Assembly: GCF_019279795.1 (NCBI RefSeq)
Contig: NC_056744.1
Location: forward strand, 902,020,404-902,084,403
Origin: Protopterus annectens
Taxonomy: Eukaryota > Chordata > Ceratodontiformes > Protopteridae
Length of the DNA stretch: 64,000 nucleotides
Direction: 5' to 3'
Under the pieces are notes generated by a model, which was given only the letters and a program-made list of their open reading frames with translations, did no database searches and was not told where the DNA came from. Positions 46,171 through 56,760 of this stretch are shown here, piece after piece; the stretch's first letter is position 1, and each line of letters starts with the position of its first letter. Position numbers and translations under genes: made by a program.

Positions 46171-47429
46171 CTGCATTGAACCTCTTGTAAATCCTGCAAA
46201 TGTTCCTGTTATGCTGTTGATTCTGTGGTTTGACATTAATGGACACAGAGACCCAGGCTGGTATACAGATTCATTGTGTGACCGCATTACAGCTATTCAT
46301 GATGTCCAGGAATAATCATAGGCAATGAGTCATAGAAGACATTTACATTAATGTGTGATGCCTGTGAATTAGTTTTAACAAAGTAACTATACTGAGATGT
46401 AAATGTAAAATTGTCTTAAGTGGCATATGTTAATGAAAACTACATGTGATTCTTAGACAAACGGCTGTGCTGTCGATGCATTCATTTTAATAAATGCAGC
46501 TGCATGCATTATGTCTACTTTGCAATCCACAAACTTGCCATATTGAGAAAAAATATGTGACACAACTCCATAATTATATACACATGTAGAGTCTAGTAAA
46601 GTGAAGAAAGCAGTTTGTTAACATCAGAGCTGGATCATAGTCAAAGCCCTAGGTAGGGTAACGGACCAAGCCCCTCCACCTCCACACCAGCCCCTCTAGC
46701 CATGCCAGTGTCCCATTATCTGAATATTTTCCCAGTTACCATGAACACTGTTCAAACTTGTCAGTGTACATACTATTTTCTTCTTTACTACTACAATGAT
46801 TAGAGATATTTAAAACTTTATTTCAAAATGTAAAGCACAAACAATGATAGCCGTTTGCTAAAAAAACAATAAAGTCTCATAATGGAAACAGACTTAGCAT
46901 GAACAGTAAGCTTCTCTGCCCTTGAAACTTGCATTCATTAAAAAGGCATTGAACCACAGATTCAAAGAAATTGCATCTGGTCAGTAGTGGATTAGGTTTA
47001 CCTTTGGGCTGTTTTCATACCAATGGTCCCTTGTACACATTCATACATGCATGTGTTCTTTCATGCACCATCCTAATTGTATTAGATTATATTCCTTGCA
47101 TAATACAGCACCACTTGTTTGAGTGTGTTTTAAATATGTAGGTTTGAACATTTTTCTACTAAACAGTGAAACAAAATGCATAAACCAATAATGACAGAAC
47201 TACCCATTTCAGAACATTTCAACATCAAAAAGGCCACTCAAATGTCTGCCATTACAATCCATCAATATCAGTCAATATATACAATCTCTGCAGAAGTAAC
47301 AGTCATCTAAATAATTCCACATTAAAGAGATCTGTAACTAATGAAGAGGCTGCTGCTGCTGGCAAACAACTTTACATTTCAGTGTTTCATGTAAAAATTC
47401 AGTGCCTACTGCCCTTGAAGAATAGAAAC
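46171..47429. other. No recognised feature
   Basis: AT-rich DNA without long frames, repeats or element ends that I can identify. Confidence 0.5.
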
Positions 47430-47867
47430 TCCACATTACCGAAACATTGAAAGCGCGATATTCATAATCGCAAAACTAATACATACATACATCACACACA
47501 CAAACATATACACACCCTCCCCCATAACCAAACAAACCACCCTGCACTGTGCCCCCCACACCCCCCTACTTTATTATTCTAACCCCGAGATCGCACAAAG
47601 ATATAGACAAGGCAAACTCACACCCACACATTACAGTCCCACACACACACCACAGTCACAACACACACACACACTAAAGCCCTCACAAACACACTTACAT
47701 ACACATACTTACATGAACCGCAACACCAGAAGCGTTAACTCAAAATCCCTTAACATCAGGATTTTGAATTTCGCGCTTCTGGTCTTTCAGTAATATGGGG
47801 TTTTGGGCTTTTCGTCTTAGTATTTTGGGCGCCGGGATTCTGTGCATTCGGGATTTAGTAGGGGACC

Positions 47868-47870
<3 letters not shown>
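47430..47870. repeat. Palindromic-family element E4
   Basis: The left arm (about 47432-47475, CATTACCGAAACATTGAAAG then CGCGATATTCATAATC) is an imperfect inverted copy of the right arm (about 47758-47800, GATTTTGAATTTCGCGCTTC then TGGTCTTTCAGTAATATG). The centre holds the G-rich cassette (GCCCCCCACACCCCCCTAC, CCGAGATCGCAC) and CA-rich sequence. A further ~70 bp (GTATTTTGGGCGCCGGGATT onward) runs to GGGGACCC, which abuts a (TA)n array. It shares arm motifs with E0 and E1. Confidence 0.65.

Positions 47871-47871
<1 letters not shown>

Positions 47872-47926
<55 letters not shown>
47872..47926. repeat. (TA)n array between E4 and PLE3
   Basis: About 55 bp of TA lies directly between the E4 right end and the outer end of the PLE3 inverted repeat. 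Confidence 0.95.
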
Positions 47927-47928
<2 letters not shown>

Positions 47929-48066
47929 CCAACAAAACCCAGCACTAGTTCACACTCATGTAAAAGTAATCATCATACTGAGCAAAAAAAGTTTGACTCA
48001 CACTTTCTTGAAGATTTATTAATCCAATATTTCCATGGCTTCGGATTCAGCCACGACACCACAACA

Positions 48067-48105
48067 AACTGGTTTCACCCAATAGGCGTCATCAGTGCTC
48101 AATTA
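48067..48105 (-). ncRNA. Candidate hammerhead-like motif in PLE3 (minus arm)
   Basis: The minus strand reads CTGATGACGCCTATTGGGTG then AAACCAG. CUGAUGA and GAAA are exact core strings. Between them GCCU-AUU-GGGU can form a short stem with two G-U pairs, leaving one unpaired C. The plus arm has the same motif at 52625-52650. It is the best hammerhead candidate in the window but lacks a clear 10.1/11.1 pair. Confidence 0.45.
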
Positions 48106-48365
48106 CCCGGATTCCCATGCAGAACACTTAAATCTGCATCTCCTTCCTTTCATAAAGTGACAAACATTTGTGTAGCAAAATTTGTTATATAAATTAGACA
48201 TACGTACTATTAAATAGCAAAAAACAATACCTCATTGCTGTTTATATAAATACTAATGAAAATTTCTACATTCAGAACCACATTCTAGAAATGTGATATT
48301 CTATCTAACAAAAATAACTATGCATTAGAAGCAATGTAAATTCAAGATTTTCATTCAGTTCTGAT

Positions 48366-49052
48366 TTATAAAAGAGCTCCCAGTTTAAGAATCCACATTT
48401 TTTTTTCTTTAGAATCCAGTATTTTATGTTTCTTTGTGATGGTAATATTGTCATCTAAAACTTTATCTATCCCTACAAAGATAAAGTATGCTCCAGTATG
48501 ATCTAGATGATGCTTATATAAAATGCTACGGGTTCTTCTACAATTTATGTCACTTATATGAAGGGCCGTCCTGTGTTTAAAGGGTCTAGAGGTCTGTCCA
48601 ATATAGAAAGCACCAGACTTACATGCTGCCATGTAAATGATTCAATCACTATTACAAGTAATTAGAACCCTAATGTCATAAACTCTAGTGGTGTTGACAG
48701 AAGTAAAGGATTTGGTTTTGGACCCTACATTACATACACACAATTCCCACAAAATGTACTGCCTCTCATGTGTTCTCTTTGCATTGTTTTGTCCATAAAA
48801 TAACTTTTTTTATGTTTATTGAAATGTTCTCCTAAGTTTTTCCCCCTATTATAACCAAAATTACAGTGGTCATCTACTATCTGCTCAAAAAAGGGGTTAT
48901 TTCTTAAAATGGGCCAATGTTTTTCAATAATCTGCTTTATTTGAAATGTATTGGTACCATAGGTAGTGATAAATCTCAGTTTATCAACTGTCTTACCTTC
49001 CTCCACATTATCTGTCGCTAACAACCTACTTCTATCCTGTTTTCTACCATAT
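48366..49052 (-). pseudogene. PLE3 minus arm: connector and GIY-YIG endonuclease
   Basis: Frame 49052-48725 gives KYGRKQDRSRLLATDNVEEG, KLRFITTYGTNTFQIKQIIE, FGYNRGKNLGEHFNKHKK and FCGNCVY (zinc-binding pair). Frame 48632-48366 gives the nuclease MAACKSGAFYIGQTSRPFKH then R, and KKHKILDSKEKKMWILKLGA. The two are split by a shift or stop near 48640-48720. All GIY-YIG signature residues visible in the family (YIG, Arg, His) are present. Confidence 0.85.
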
Positions 49053-49099
49053 TTTTGGAACTTTTGTTTGAATATTATGATAGACATTTGGTGCAACTT

Positions 49100-51180
49100 A
49101 CGGCCGAGGTTAATGAGAGTTAGGAACAATTGGAGATTTTTACTAGTGATAGCAATTTCACAATGAGAAACAATAAATATAAACAAGAGATGGAAAGCTA
49201 TCAAAAAGAGCTACAAGCTCGTAAAATGAAAAAGTACACTAGAGATGTGAATGACTTTAAAAATGGTGCAATGTATACTTGGAAACAGAAAAAAAATGGA
49301 TGGTCCATTTTACTACTGATAAAAAAAGAAAAGAAGGGGATAGTTAAGAGAAAAAGAGCTTGTTCAATATTGAGGAGATCTAGTGTCAATATTACTGAAG
49401 GTGATTCCAGTACATCTGAGTTTTCTTTAAATCTGATTGATACTGATGCTGAAGTTTTGGAACAAGGGGACATTTTGTTACCCATGACAAAGCGTAATAA
49501 GGGCCCTTTAGATGAGGGGAAAAGAAGGACAGACATTGGAAATGTGGAACAAGAATTCAGGAGGATGTTAGAAACATGATTCCATCAGCAGTTGGTGCAC
49601 ATGATGAGAATGAACTGGTAGTGAATTTGACACCATATACTCTAACAAAGATGAAAATGATATGCTTAATAAAGGTCTGAATTATGTGCCTGCATTTTTT
49701 GTATCTCATTCGTCTACTGTTTCTGATGTAAAAAGCTTTTATCATTTGTTGAATCTCAGGTTTTTCTTTAACAATAGAGATGAAAATGTACCTGTACATG
49801 AATTTAAGGTTAACAAGTCTACTTTTCAGCCTCCTTATCACCCCACTATTAAGATGATTGAGGAGCGTGTTTTGCATGAACGTCATAATAACCAGGATGA
49901 TGTTTTTAAAAATTACAGTTGTAGTTTAAACAAAAAACAGAGAGACACTTTACAAAATTTATGTAAAGATGATAGAGTGGTGGTGGTAAAGGCTTTCAAA
50001 GGAGGGGCAGTTGTGTTATGGGAATCTAGTGAGTATGATAAAGAGGTAATGAGACAGCTTAATGACCCTATTTCATATATAAGGTTACCTTTTGATCCCA
50101 GTAGTGGTTTTAAATCTATTATTGATGAGTTTTTGGAAAATGCTGTCACAAAGGGGATGTTAACAGAGGAGATTTGTGAACAGTTGAAGGTTGTTGAAGT
50201 AGAACCTTCAACTTTGTATATATTACCTAAAATCCATAAAATGATTCTAAATTCTCCTGGTAGACCAACAGTGTTGAGTCGGGGGTCTTTGACTGAACCT
50301 TTGTCCATCTATTTAGAAGGCAAGTAAAAACACTGTTACCACTGATTAGAGCTAGAGTCAAGGATAGCACTGATTTTTTGAAACTCATGAACGATATTGA
50401 AATCGCCATACATGCATATCTGTGCACTCTTGATGTTCAGTCATTGTATACTAGCATTCCTCATAAGGGTGGTCTGGCTGCAGTTAATTATTGGGCTGAA
50501 TATTCTGGGTTATATACTAGAGCCCAGATTGATATCCTGCTCAGAATACTAAGTTTAGTTCTGGAGCATAATGTCTTTATGTATAAAACTGATTGTTTTT
50601 TAAAAACGAGGGTACTGCCATGGGCACAAATTTTGTGCCAATTTATGCAGACCTCTTTATGGGTTACTTAGACACTAGAATGATATACAATGATGCAAAT
50701 GAGTTTAAACAACATTTCGAGATGTGGCAAAGATACCTTGACGATTGTTGGTGTGTATGGGAGGGGACTACTGAAAAATGGTACAAATTTACTAACTATT
50801 TGAATAGTAATAGCTTTGGGATACAATTTACTAGTAAGGCTGAACAATTTAATATTGACTTTTTGGATGGCGATGTTACTAAACTGATAGATGGGTCAGT
50901 GGTAACAAGCATGTTCAGAAAACCTTTTTCAAAAAATTCGATACTTGAAGCAAAAAGTTGCCACCCTGCACATATTGCCAAAAATATACCAAAGGCACAA
51001 TTTGTCAGGTTAAAGCACCTTTGTAGTAGACAGCAAGATTTTGAAAAAGAGACAGCAGATATGCACAGTAGATTTATACACAAGGGATATGACAATAAAG
51101 TAATATCTAGTGCCCTTGAATATGGTAGAAAACAGGATAGAAGTAGGTTGTTAGTGACAGATAATGTAAAGGAAAGGTAA
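49100..51180 (+). pseudogene. PLE3 N-terminal region and reverse transcriptase
   Basis: Open blocks are 49130-49579 (N-terminal coiled, Lys/Glu-rich, KKYTRDVNDFKNGAMYTWKQ), 49662-50327 (LNYVPAFFVSH, FQPPYHPTI, VVKAFKGGAVVLWESSEYDK, LYILPKIHKMILNSPGRP), 50378-50671 (CTLDVQSLYTSIPHKGG, motif A) and 50593-51180 (GTAMGTNFVPIYADLFMGYL, motif B; YLDDCWCVWEG, motif C; NIDFLDGDV; SMFRKPFSKNS). The KGG motif marks the RT start, with about 200 residues before it. Breaks near 49580-49660, 50325 and 50600 inactivate it. The RT differs clearly from those of PLE1 and PLE2, so it is a third family. Confidence 0.9.
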
Positions 51181-51189
51181 GACAGTTGA

Positions 51190-52375
51190 TAAATTGAGAT
51201 TTATCATTACCTATGGTACCAATACATTTCAAATAAAACAGATTATTGAAAAAAATGGCCCATTTTAAGAAATGACCCCTTTTTTGAGCAGATAGTAGAT
51301 GACCACTGTAATTTTGGTTATCATAGGGGGAAAAACTTAGGAGAACATTTCAATAGACATAAAAAAGTTCTTTTATGGGCAAAACAATGCAAAGAGAACA
51401 AGAGAGGCAATACATTTTGTGGGAATTGTGTGTACTGTAAGGTAGTGTCCAAACCAAATCCTTTACTTCTGTCAACACCACTAGAGTTTATGACATTAGG
51501 GTTCTAATTACGTGTAATAGTGATTGGATCATTTACAAGGCAGTATGTAAATGTGGTGCTTTCTATATTGGACAGACTTCTAGACCCTTTAACCACAGGA
51601 TGGCCCATTGGGTCTATATTAGAACATCGAAGTTTCACAACTTTGAATGTTCTAATATCGACCCCTATTCAGCGAACGCTGAAAATAGCAAAACTGTGGA
51701 ACACTAAATTTCTTCTTAGGGAAGGTATTCAGTTGGCCATCCCTGTGGTTTTGCTATGTTCAGCACTGTGGTGGAAAGTTACGGGTCGGGATCAGGTAAG
51801 TGTGTGATTGTGTGGACATGAGGGTTAGGGCGGGGTAGGTGAGTTAGGGTTAGGGCGTGGGTGAGTGTGTGATAGCGATGGACCTTAGGCTTAGGGTTTG
51901 GGTTAAGGTAAGTGGATAGCTAGTGGTGTGTGTAGAGTTTAGTGAAGGGTTAGATGTAGGATTTTAGGTGTATGTTTGTGGATTGATGTTTGTTTGGTGT
52001 GTTTGTGTTATGTGTATGTGTGTTGGAACAGCAAATTTTTTTCCCAGGGAAAAAATTTGCTGTTCTGCATTTTCGATATTGTCAGCGTTCACTGAATAGG
52101 GGTTGATATTAGAACATTTGACGTTTTAAAAAGTTGATGTTTTAATATAGACACTGGCTCTTCATATAAGTGACATAAATTGTAGAATAACCCATAGCGC
52201 TTTATATAAGCATCATCTAGATCATACTGGAGCACACTTTATCTTTGTAGGGATAAAGTTTTAGGTGACAATATTACCATCACAAAGAAACATAAAATAT
52301 TGGATTCTAAAGAAAAAATGTGGATTCTAAAATTGGGAGCTCTTTATAAACCAGGACTGAATAAAAATCCTTAAT
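51190..52375 (+). pseudogene. PLE3 connector and GIY-YIG domain, split by a MITE
   Basis: Before the MITE (51190-51600) shifted frames read WPILRNDPFFEQIVDDHCNF, GYHRGKNLGEHFNRHKK and GAFYIGQTSRPF. After it (52155-52375) the C-terminus resumes with the residues matching TITKKHKILDSKEKMWILKL and GALYKPGLN. The minus arm shows the uninterrupted version and so supplies the pre-insertion sequence. Confidence 0.85.
51607..52154. mobile_element. MITE E3 inserted in the PLE3 plus arm
   Basis: The ~95-bp left arm starting TGGGTCTATATTAGAACATC is matched by an inverted right arm ending AATATAGACAC. Both arms contain GACCCCTATTCAG/CGAACGCTGA-type blocks. The uninterrupted PLE3 minus arm shows that the insertion fell in GGCCCTTCATATAAG, with TGGCCC/TGGCTC on the two sides as an imperfect short TSD. 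The centre has TTAGGG-rich sequence (GGTGAGTTAGGGTTAGGGCG) and GTGTGTGATAGCGATGGACC, shared with E1 and E2. There is no coding potential. Confidence 0.8.
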
Positions 52376-52624
52376 TTAATTTACATTGCTTCTAATGCAT
52401 AGTTATTTTTGTTAGATAAAATATCACATCTCTAGAATGTGGTTCTGAATGTAGAAATTTTCATTAGTATTTATATGAACAGCAATGAGGTATTGTTTTT
52501 TGCTATTTAATAATATGTATGTCTAATTTATATAACAAATTTTGCTACACAAATGTTTGTCACTTTATGAAAGAAAGGAGATGTAGATTTAAATGTTCTG
52601 CAGGGGAATCCAGGTAATTGAGCA

Positions 52625-52650
52625 CTGATGATGCCTATTGGGTGAAACCG
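52625..52650 (+). ncRNA. Candidate hammerhead-like motif in PLE3 (plus arm)
   Basis: CTGATGATGCCTATTGGGTG then AAACCGG repeats the core strings seen in the minus arm at 48067-48105, with one C-to-T difference in the spacer. Conservation of both core strings in two diverged arms supports, but does not prove, a functional motif. Confidence 0.45.
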
Positions 52651-52950
52651 GTTTGCTGTGGTGTTGTGGCTGAGTCCAAAGCCATGGAAATATTGGATTA
52701 ATAAATCTTCAAGAAAGTGTGGGTCGAACTTTTTTTGCTCAGTATGATGATTATTTTTACATGACTGTGAGCTAGTGCTTGGTTTTGTTGGCTGTATTTG
52801 TTATTATCTGTGCACAGTTTCAGCATTTAGGTTCATAGGTTCATAGGTTCATACTAGGCTATCTGCCCTAGGGCATTTATAAGCCTAGCCAGAGTGTGTT
52901 TGGTTTTCGCCACCCATTTTAAATTAATTTTGCTATGCCCTTTTTCGAGG

Positions 52951-55744
52951 TTAGTATACTGTGCCTCTGTCTAACAGTGACACAGAAGTGATACCCGGGG
53001 TAAACCTACAATCTCCCATCCACTCATCAAGATTCCTCTTGAAGAGAGTCAATGAGGGACTCTGCCTAACCTGGACTGGGATTTTATTCCAGAGTGAAGG
53101 GAGCCTCTGGGTTATGAATCTGTCCCTCCAACATGTCCTATTTATTTCAGTGCTGAGGTTCAAGTCTCTCGAGCGCATAGCTAGATGGGATTTGGATTTT
53201 CTGAGGTGCAGCATGTCCATTAATTCCGTGCTGGACATGGCTTTATACATCAGGCACAGATCGCCTCTGAGCAGGTGGTATGCCACTGAGTAGAGCTGGA
53301 GTTTCTTTAACCGGGCAGCATATGGCATCTGTTTGAGCCCTTTGATCCTCTTGGTGAGGTACTTTTGGGGTCTTTCCAGTTGCTGCAGGTTTCTGGTAAG
53401 GTACATCCCAAAAGGGGCATTGTACTCAATTATGGGCCTGATGAGGGATGAGTAAAGAGGCATGATGACCTCCCCTGATCTAGATGTGAATCCCTTCATG
53501 ATTAGGTGGGCTATATAAAATGTTTTTCTAACCACTTTGGCCACGTGGTTGACAAATGAGAGATTGCTGTCAACCTGGGTCCCCAGGTCCCTAATTACTT
53601 CTTCTGTACTTAATGGATTACCACCTATGTGGTAATTTGTGGGCACTTTGTTTTTGCCAAAGGGGATGACTATACACTTTTTGGCATTTAGCTTGAGGCC
53701 ACGGCTCTGGCACCAGTTGTCTGTTTCTATGAGGCCCTTTTGGAGGATGCTTGTGTCGGCTGGAGAGTCGATTATGGTGCCCAATTTGCAGTCATCTGCG
53801 AACTTGGTCAGCCACAGTCCTTCCGTGTTGGCCTGTACCTCCGATAAATATATACCGAACAAGAGAGGTCCCAGGACTGAGCCTTGTGGGACGCCACTTG
53901 TAACTGGTTTGGAGTCTGACATGGCTCCAGCAATTCTAACCATGTGGGTTCTGTCCTTGAGCCAGTTTGCAACCCAGCTAGTGACATAGGGGTTTATATT
54001 TAAGCTGGTGAGCTTATCTATAATGCCCGAGTGGGGTATTGTATCGAAGGCTTTTGCAAGGTCCAGGTAGGCTGTGTGGACCACCTTCCCCTCGTCAATG
54101 GTCTTGGTGACTGTTTCAAAGAAATCAACCAGGTTTAAGAGGCAGGATCTGCCCTTAACAAAGCCGAACTGGGTAGGATCCAGTGTCTGTAGGTCCCCAA
54201 TATCTTTATTTATGAGGTCCATGATGATCCTTTCCATAGCTTTGCAGACCAAGCTAGTCAGGCTTATGGGGCGATAGTTTCCAGGATCCGTTGAGGCACC
54301 ACCTTTGTGGAGAGGGACCACTGTTGCTGTACGCCACTCTTTGGGTACATATCCTGTAGTAAGGCTGAGATTGAACAGTAGTTTTATGTTTGGGTTTAGC
54401 TCTTCTTGGAGTTCATGTAGGACGCAGCCCGGGACACCGTCTGGTCCCATTGATGCTGTGTTTTTTGCTTTGGAGAGGGCAGCTCTTACCTGAGCATCTG
54501 AGATGTCAGGGAGGCAGCACTCTGCTGGGATAGATATTTGCCCTTTTGGTGGGGAAGAGAGAAGTTTGCGCTGAACCTGTCAGCTAGGATGTTGGCAATG
54601 TCTGTGGGTTCAATGTATTTTTTGTCATTTTGGACTAATTCTGAGCATATCTGGGAATTCCCACCCAGGTTCCTAACATAACTAAAGAAAGCCTTGTGAT
54701 TATCCTTAGTGTCCTGTGCAATTTTTTTTCGAAGCTGGCCTTAGACGATTTTATGAGTGCCCGTAGTTTTTTGCTAATACTGATCAGAGATGCCTTCCCT
54801 TTTTGGGATTTTGCTCTATCATGTAGTAGCTTCCTCCTTCTATTGTATAGTTTGTTTATGGCTGGGGTCCACCAGACAGGATGTCTGCCTTTGGAGGATT
54901 GAGTCTTGGTTTTATTTGGGATTGCATGATCCATGCATTCCTGAAGGTGTTCATAGAATGCATTTATAAAGGATTCTGTGGTCTGGGCCATATTTTCCAC
55001 AGGCTCGAGGGCTTTGAAGGATTCCACCTCGGTTTTGAGGAGTGTGAAATTTGCTTTAGAGAAGTTTTTCACTGTGGTTTTCTGGGCAGGGGGTGGGGTC
55101 GGGATGTGAATATCCAGTGAGATTAATTTATGGTCTGATCTTACCAGTGAGGGATACACTTCTGGTCTGGAGCATAGAGTCCCCATGTTGGTGATGATCA
55201 GGTCCAGTATGTTTTCCCCTCTTTTGGGAGTGGTAACAAGTTGCTCCATAGCATTTGAGTTTATAAAGTCTAGGAACCTTTGGGCTAGGGTGTTGGAGCT
55301 AGAGTAATGCCCCCAGTCTATGTTTGGGTAGTTGAAGTCGCCCAATATAATGGTGTTTGGAGAGACCTTCATATTTTCCAGTATTCTCAGGAAGGCCGAG
55401 TGGGGTTCCTGGGTTTGGGAGGGTGGTCTGTAGCAGGCTATACACTGGAAGGCAGTTTTACCCACTGTTAGTTGCACATGGATAGTCTCTGATGCTTCGT
55501 GCTGTGCCACCAACCTGGAGGTGTGGGTATCTTTGACGAATATTGATACTCCCCCTCCTTTTGTGGTTCGGTCCAAGTTTTGGGGCCGAAAAGCATGGTA
55601 TGAGGTATAACCTGGTAGTGCTGGGTTGTTTTCAGGAGCCTTGAACCAGGTTTCTGTTACTGCACAGATATCGATGTTCTCCATGTTAAGGAGAGTTTTG
55701 AGTGCATGCATCTTGAGGTTTAGACTTCTGGCGTTGAGTAGCAT
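52951..55744 (-). pseudogene. CR1 copy 3 ORF2: AP endonuclease and reverse transcriptase
   Basis: Residues 1-~230 form the AP-type endonuclease: MLLNARSLNLKMHALK, ICAVTETWFK, GGGVSIFVKD, CYRPPSQTQ, IILGDFNYPNIDW and SDHKLISLDIHI. A linker follows (HPVWWTPAINKLYNRRRK). The RT has NYRPISLTSLVCKAMERIIM, TQFGFVKGRSCLLNL, TAYLDLAKAFDTIPHSGI (motif A), TSGVPQGSVLGPLLFGIY (motif B), LTKFADDCKLG (motif C, FADD) and the C-terminal LERPQKYLTKRIKGLKQMPY to ITSVSLLDRGTVY. The two long blocks are 55744-54635 and 54450-52951. The shift near 54725 lies in a T homopolymer, so sequencing error is possible. Confidence 0.9.
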
Positions 55745-55773
55745 TGCTCTTAGTTTCTTATCCCTTGTGATAC

Positions 55774-56748
55774 CTATGGAGGTGGGTTTATCTTTTGATC
55801 CTTGCCTAAAAAAGGCACTATGGGGGAAGCAAGAGCCTTTGCCAATATCCGAAAGCCCAAGGGTAACAGGTGCAAGCCGTCCCTAGCGAAGCATCGTGGC
55901 TTGTCGAGCATGTCATCCCAGGCTGACAGGCATTGGATCCCCTTTGAATGACACCAATACTTAAGCCATTTGTTGAAATTGATCATCTTGTCTTCATATT
56001 GTGGCATCATTCTTGGTGAGGGTAAGATGCTACTCAAGGTCAGGGTCATACCGGCCTGGGCTACATGCTCAGAGAGCTCCTCTATGTCTCTTTTCATGTA
56101 GTCCAGGGAGGTATGTCTCAGGTCATTCACACCAGCATGGACAATGACCGAGTCATATTTGTACTTGCCTTGGAGTGACCTGAGTGCTTGTGTTATGTAG
56201 CAGATCCTAGCGCCCGACAGGCAGCTCACCGTGACCTTCTCCTTGTTCAGCCTGGTGAGCGGGACGTCAGTGTGTCTGATGATAGAGTCACCTATTACAA
56301 GTGTATCAGGTGTGTTGTTGAGCCTTAAGGGCTGTGACTGTTCAGCACACTGGCTTTGTGAGCTATGTGTTGCACATGTTTTGTTTTGGGGTAGTGGTTG
56401 CTTGGGTGTCTGCTTTGGAGGTCTCTGCTGCTTAGGCAGATTTTTATTTAGAGCCTCCGAGTATGTTTTTGTGTGTTTATGTGTTTGGTTTGCTGTCGTG
56501 GTAGGTCTATGTGAGACTGTAATCATAGTGAGTGTGGTTTCCTTCTCCTCCTGACTGGTAATGCCAGTACTGAGTTGAGAGAGCTTAGCCTCCAGTTTGG
56601 CTATATGGTTGCATCTCTCACATGTGTTGGAATTTGTTGGGAGGAGGAGAGGGTTGTCTGTGTACATGTGGCAGTTGTAACATTGCCTCAAGATTCCCAG
56701 ATTCACCAGCTGGACTGGAGAGGAGATTGACAAGTGACCTTTGGACAT
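55774..56748 (-). CDS. CR1 copy 3 ORF1: esterase-type RNA-binding protein
   Basis: The intact 324-residue ORF starts with MSKGHLSISSPVQLVNLGIL. A small Cys-rich motif follows (CYNCHMY then CERCNH, residues ~20-50, a PHD-like or zinc ribbon arrangement), then a short coiled segment and a Gln/Thr/Pro-rich linker. The C-terminal SGNH-hydrolase domain has TLVIGDSIIRH (GDS block, catalytic Ser), VIVHAGVNDLRH (GxND block) and ARDGLHLLPLG (DGxH block with Asp and His). Such esterase domains are known in ORF1 of CR1 and L2 elements. The stop lies 29 bp before the ORF2 ATG. Because the ORF is uninterrupted, this copy is young. Confidence 0.9.
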   Translation of the reverse strand: MSKGHLSISSPVQLVNLGILRQCYNCHMYTDNPLLLPTNSNTCERCNHIAKLEAKLSQLSTGITSQEEKETTLTMITVSHRPTTTANQTHKHTKTYSEALNKNLPKQQRPPKQTPKQPLPQNKTCATHSSQSQCAEQSQPLRLNNTPDTLVIGDSIIRHTDVPLTRLNKEKVTVSCLSGARICYITQALRSLQGKYKYDSVIVHAGVNDLRHTSLDYMKRDIEELSEHVAQAGMTLTLSSILPSPRMMPQYEDKMINFNKWLKYWCHSKGIQCLSAWDDMLDKPRCFARDGLHLLPLGFRILAKALASPIVPFLGKDQKINPPP

Positions 56749-56760
56749 GCTAGAATAGTA

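Larger units (their letters stand above)
47928..49052 (-). mobile_element. PLE3 minus-strand arm (5' truncated Penelope copy)
   Basis: This arm runs from AACAAAACCCAGCACTAGTT (its 3' end, 47930) up to about 49052, where the frame begins at KYGRKQDRSR. It contains the connector and GIY-YIG region and the 3' untranslated region. It is joined head to head with the plus-strand copy, which contains the same sequence at about 51120-52793. Such partial inverted copies at the 5' end are a known structural habit of Penelope elements. Confidence 0.85.
49053..52793 (+). mobile_element. PLE3 plus-strand Penelope copy, near full length
   Basis: It starts at the head-to-head junction (about 49053) and ends in CTTGGTTTTGTTGGCT at 52793, the inverted complement of the start of the minus arm. 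It has the long N-terminal region missing from PLE1 and PLE2, a full RT, and the GIY-YIG region, which is interrupted by a 548-bp MITE at 51607-52154. Four or more frame breaks are present, so it is inactive. Confidence 0.85.
52830..56760 (-). mobile_element. CR1-like LINE copy 3, nearly intact
   Basis: This is the best-preserved LINE here. It has a 3' end with three AGGTTCAT octamers (52831-52855), a short 3' UTR, ORF2 (55744-52951) and an intact ORF1 (56748-55774). ORF2 shows two single-base frameshifts, near 54725 (in a run of eight Ts) and near 54555. Upstream of ORF1, tandem repeats extend to about 59290 and may be its 5' UTR. The combination of an esterase-type ORF1, AP endonuclease, CR1-type RT and octamer tail places it in the CR1/L2 assemblage. 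I could not define its TSD. Confidence 0.9.
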
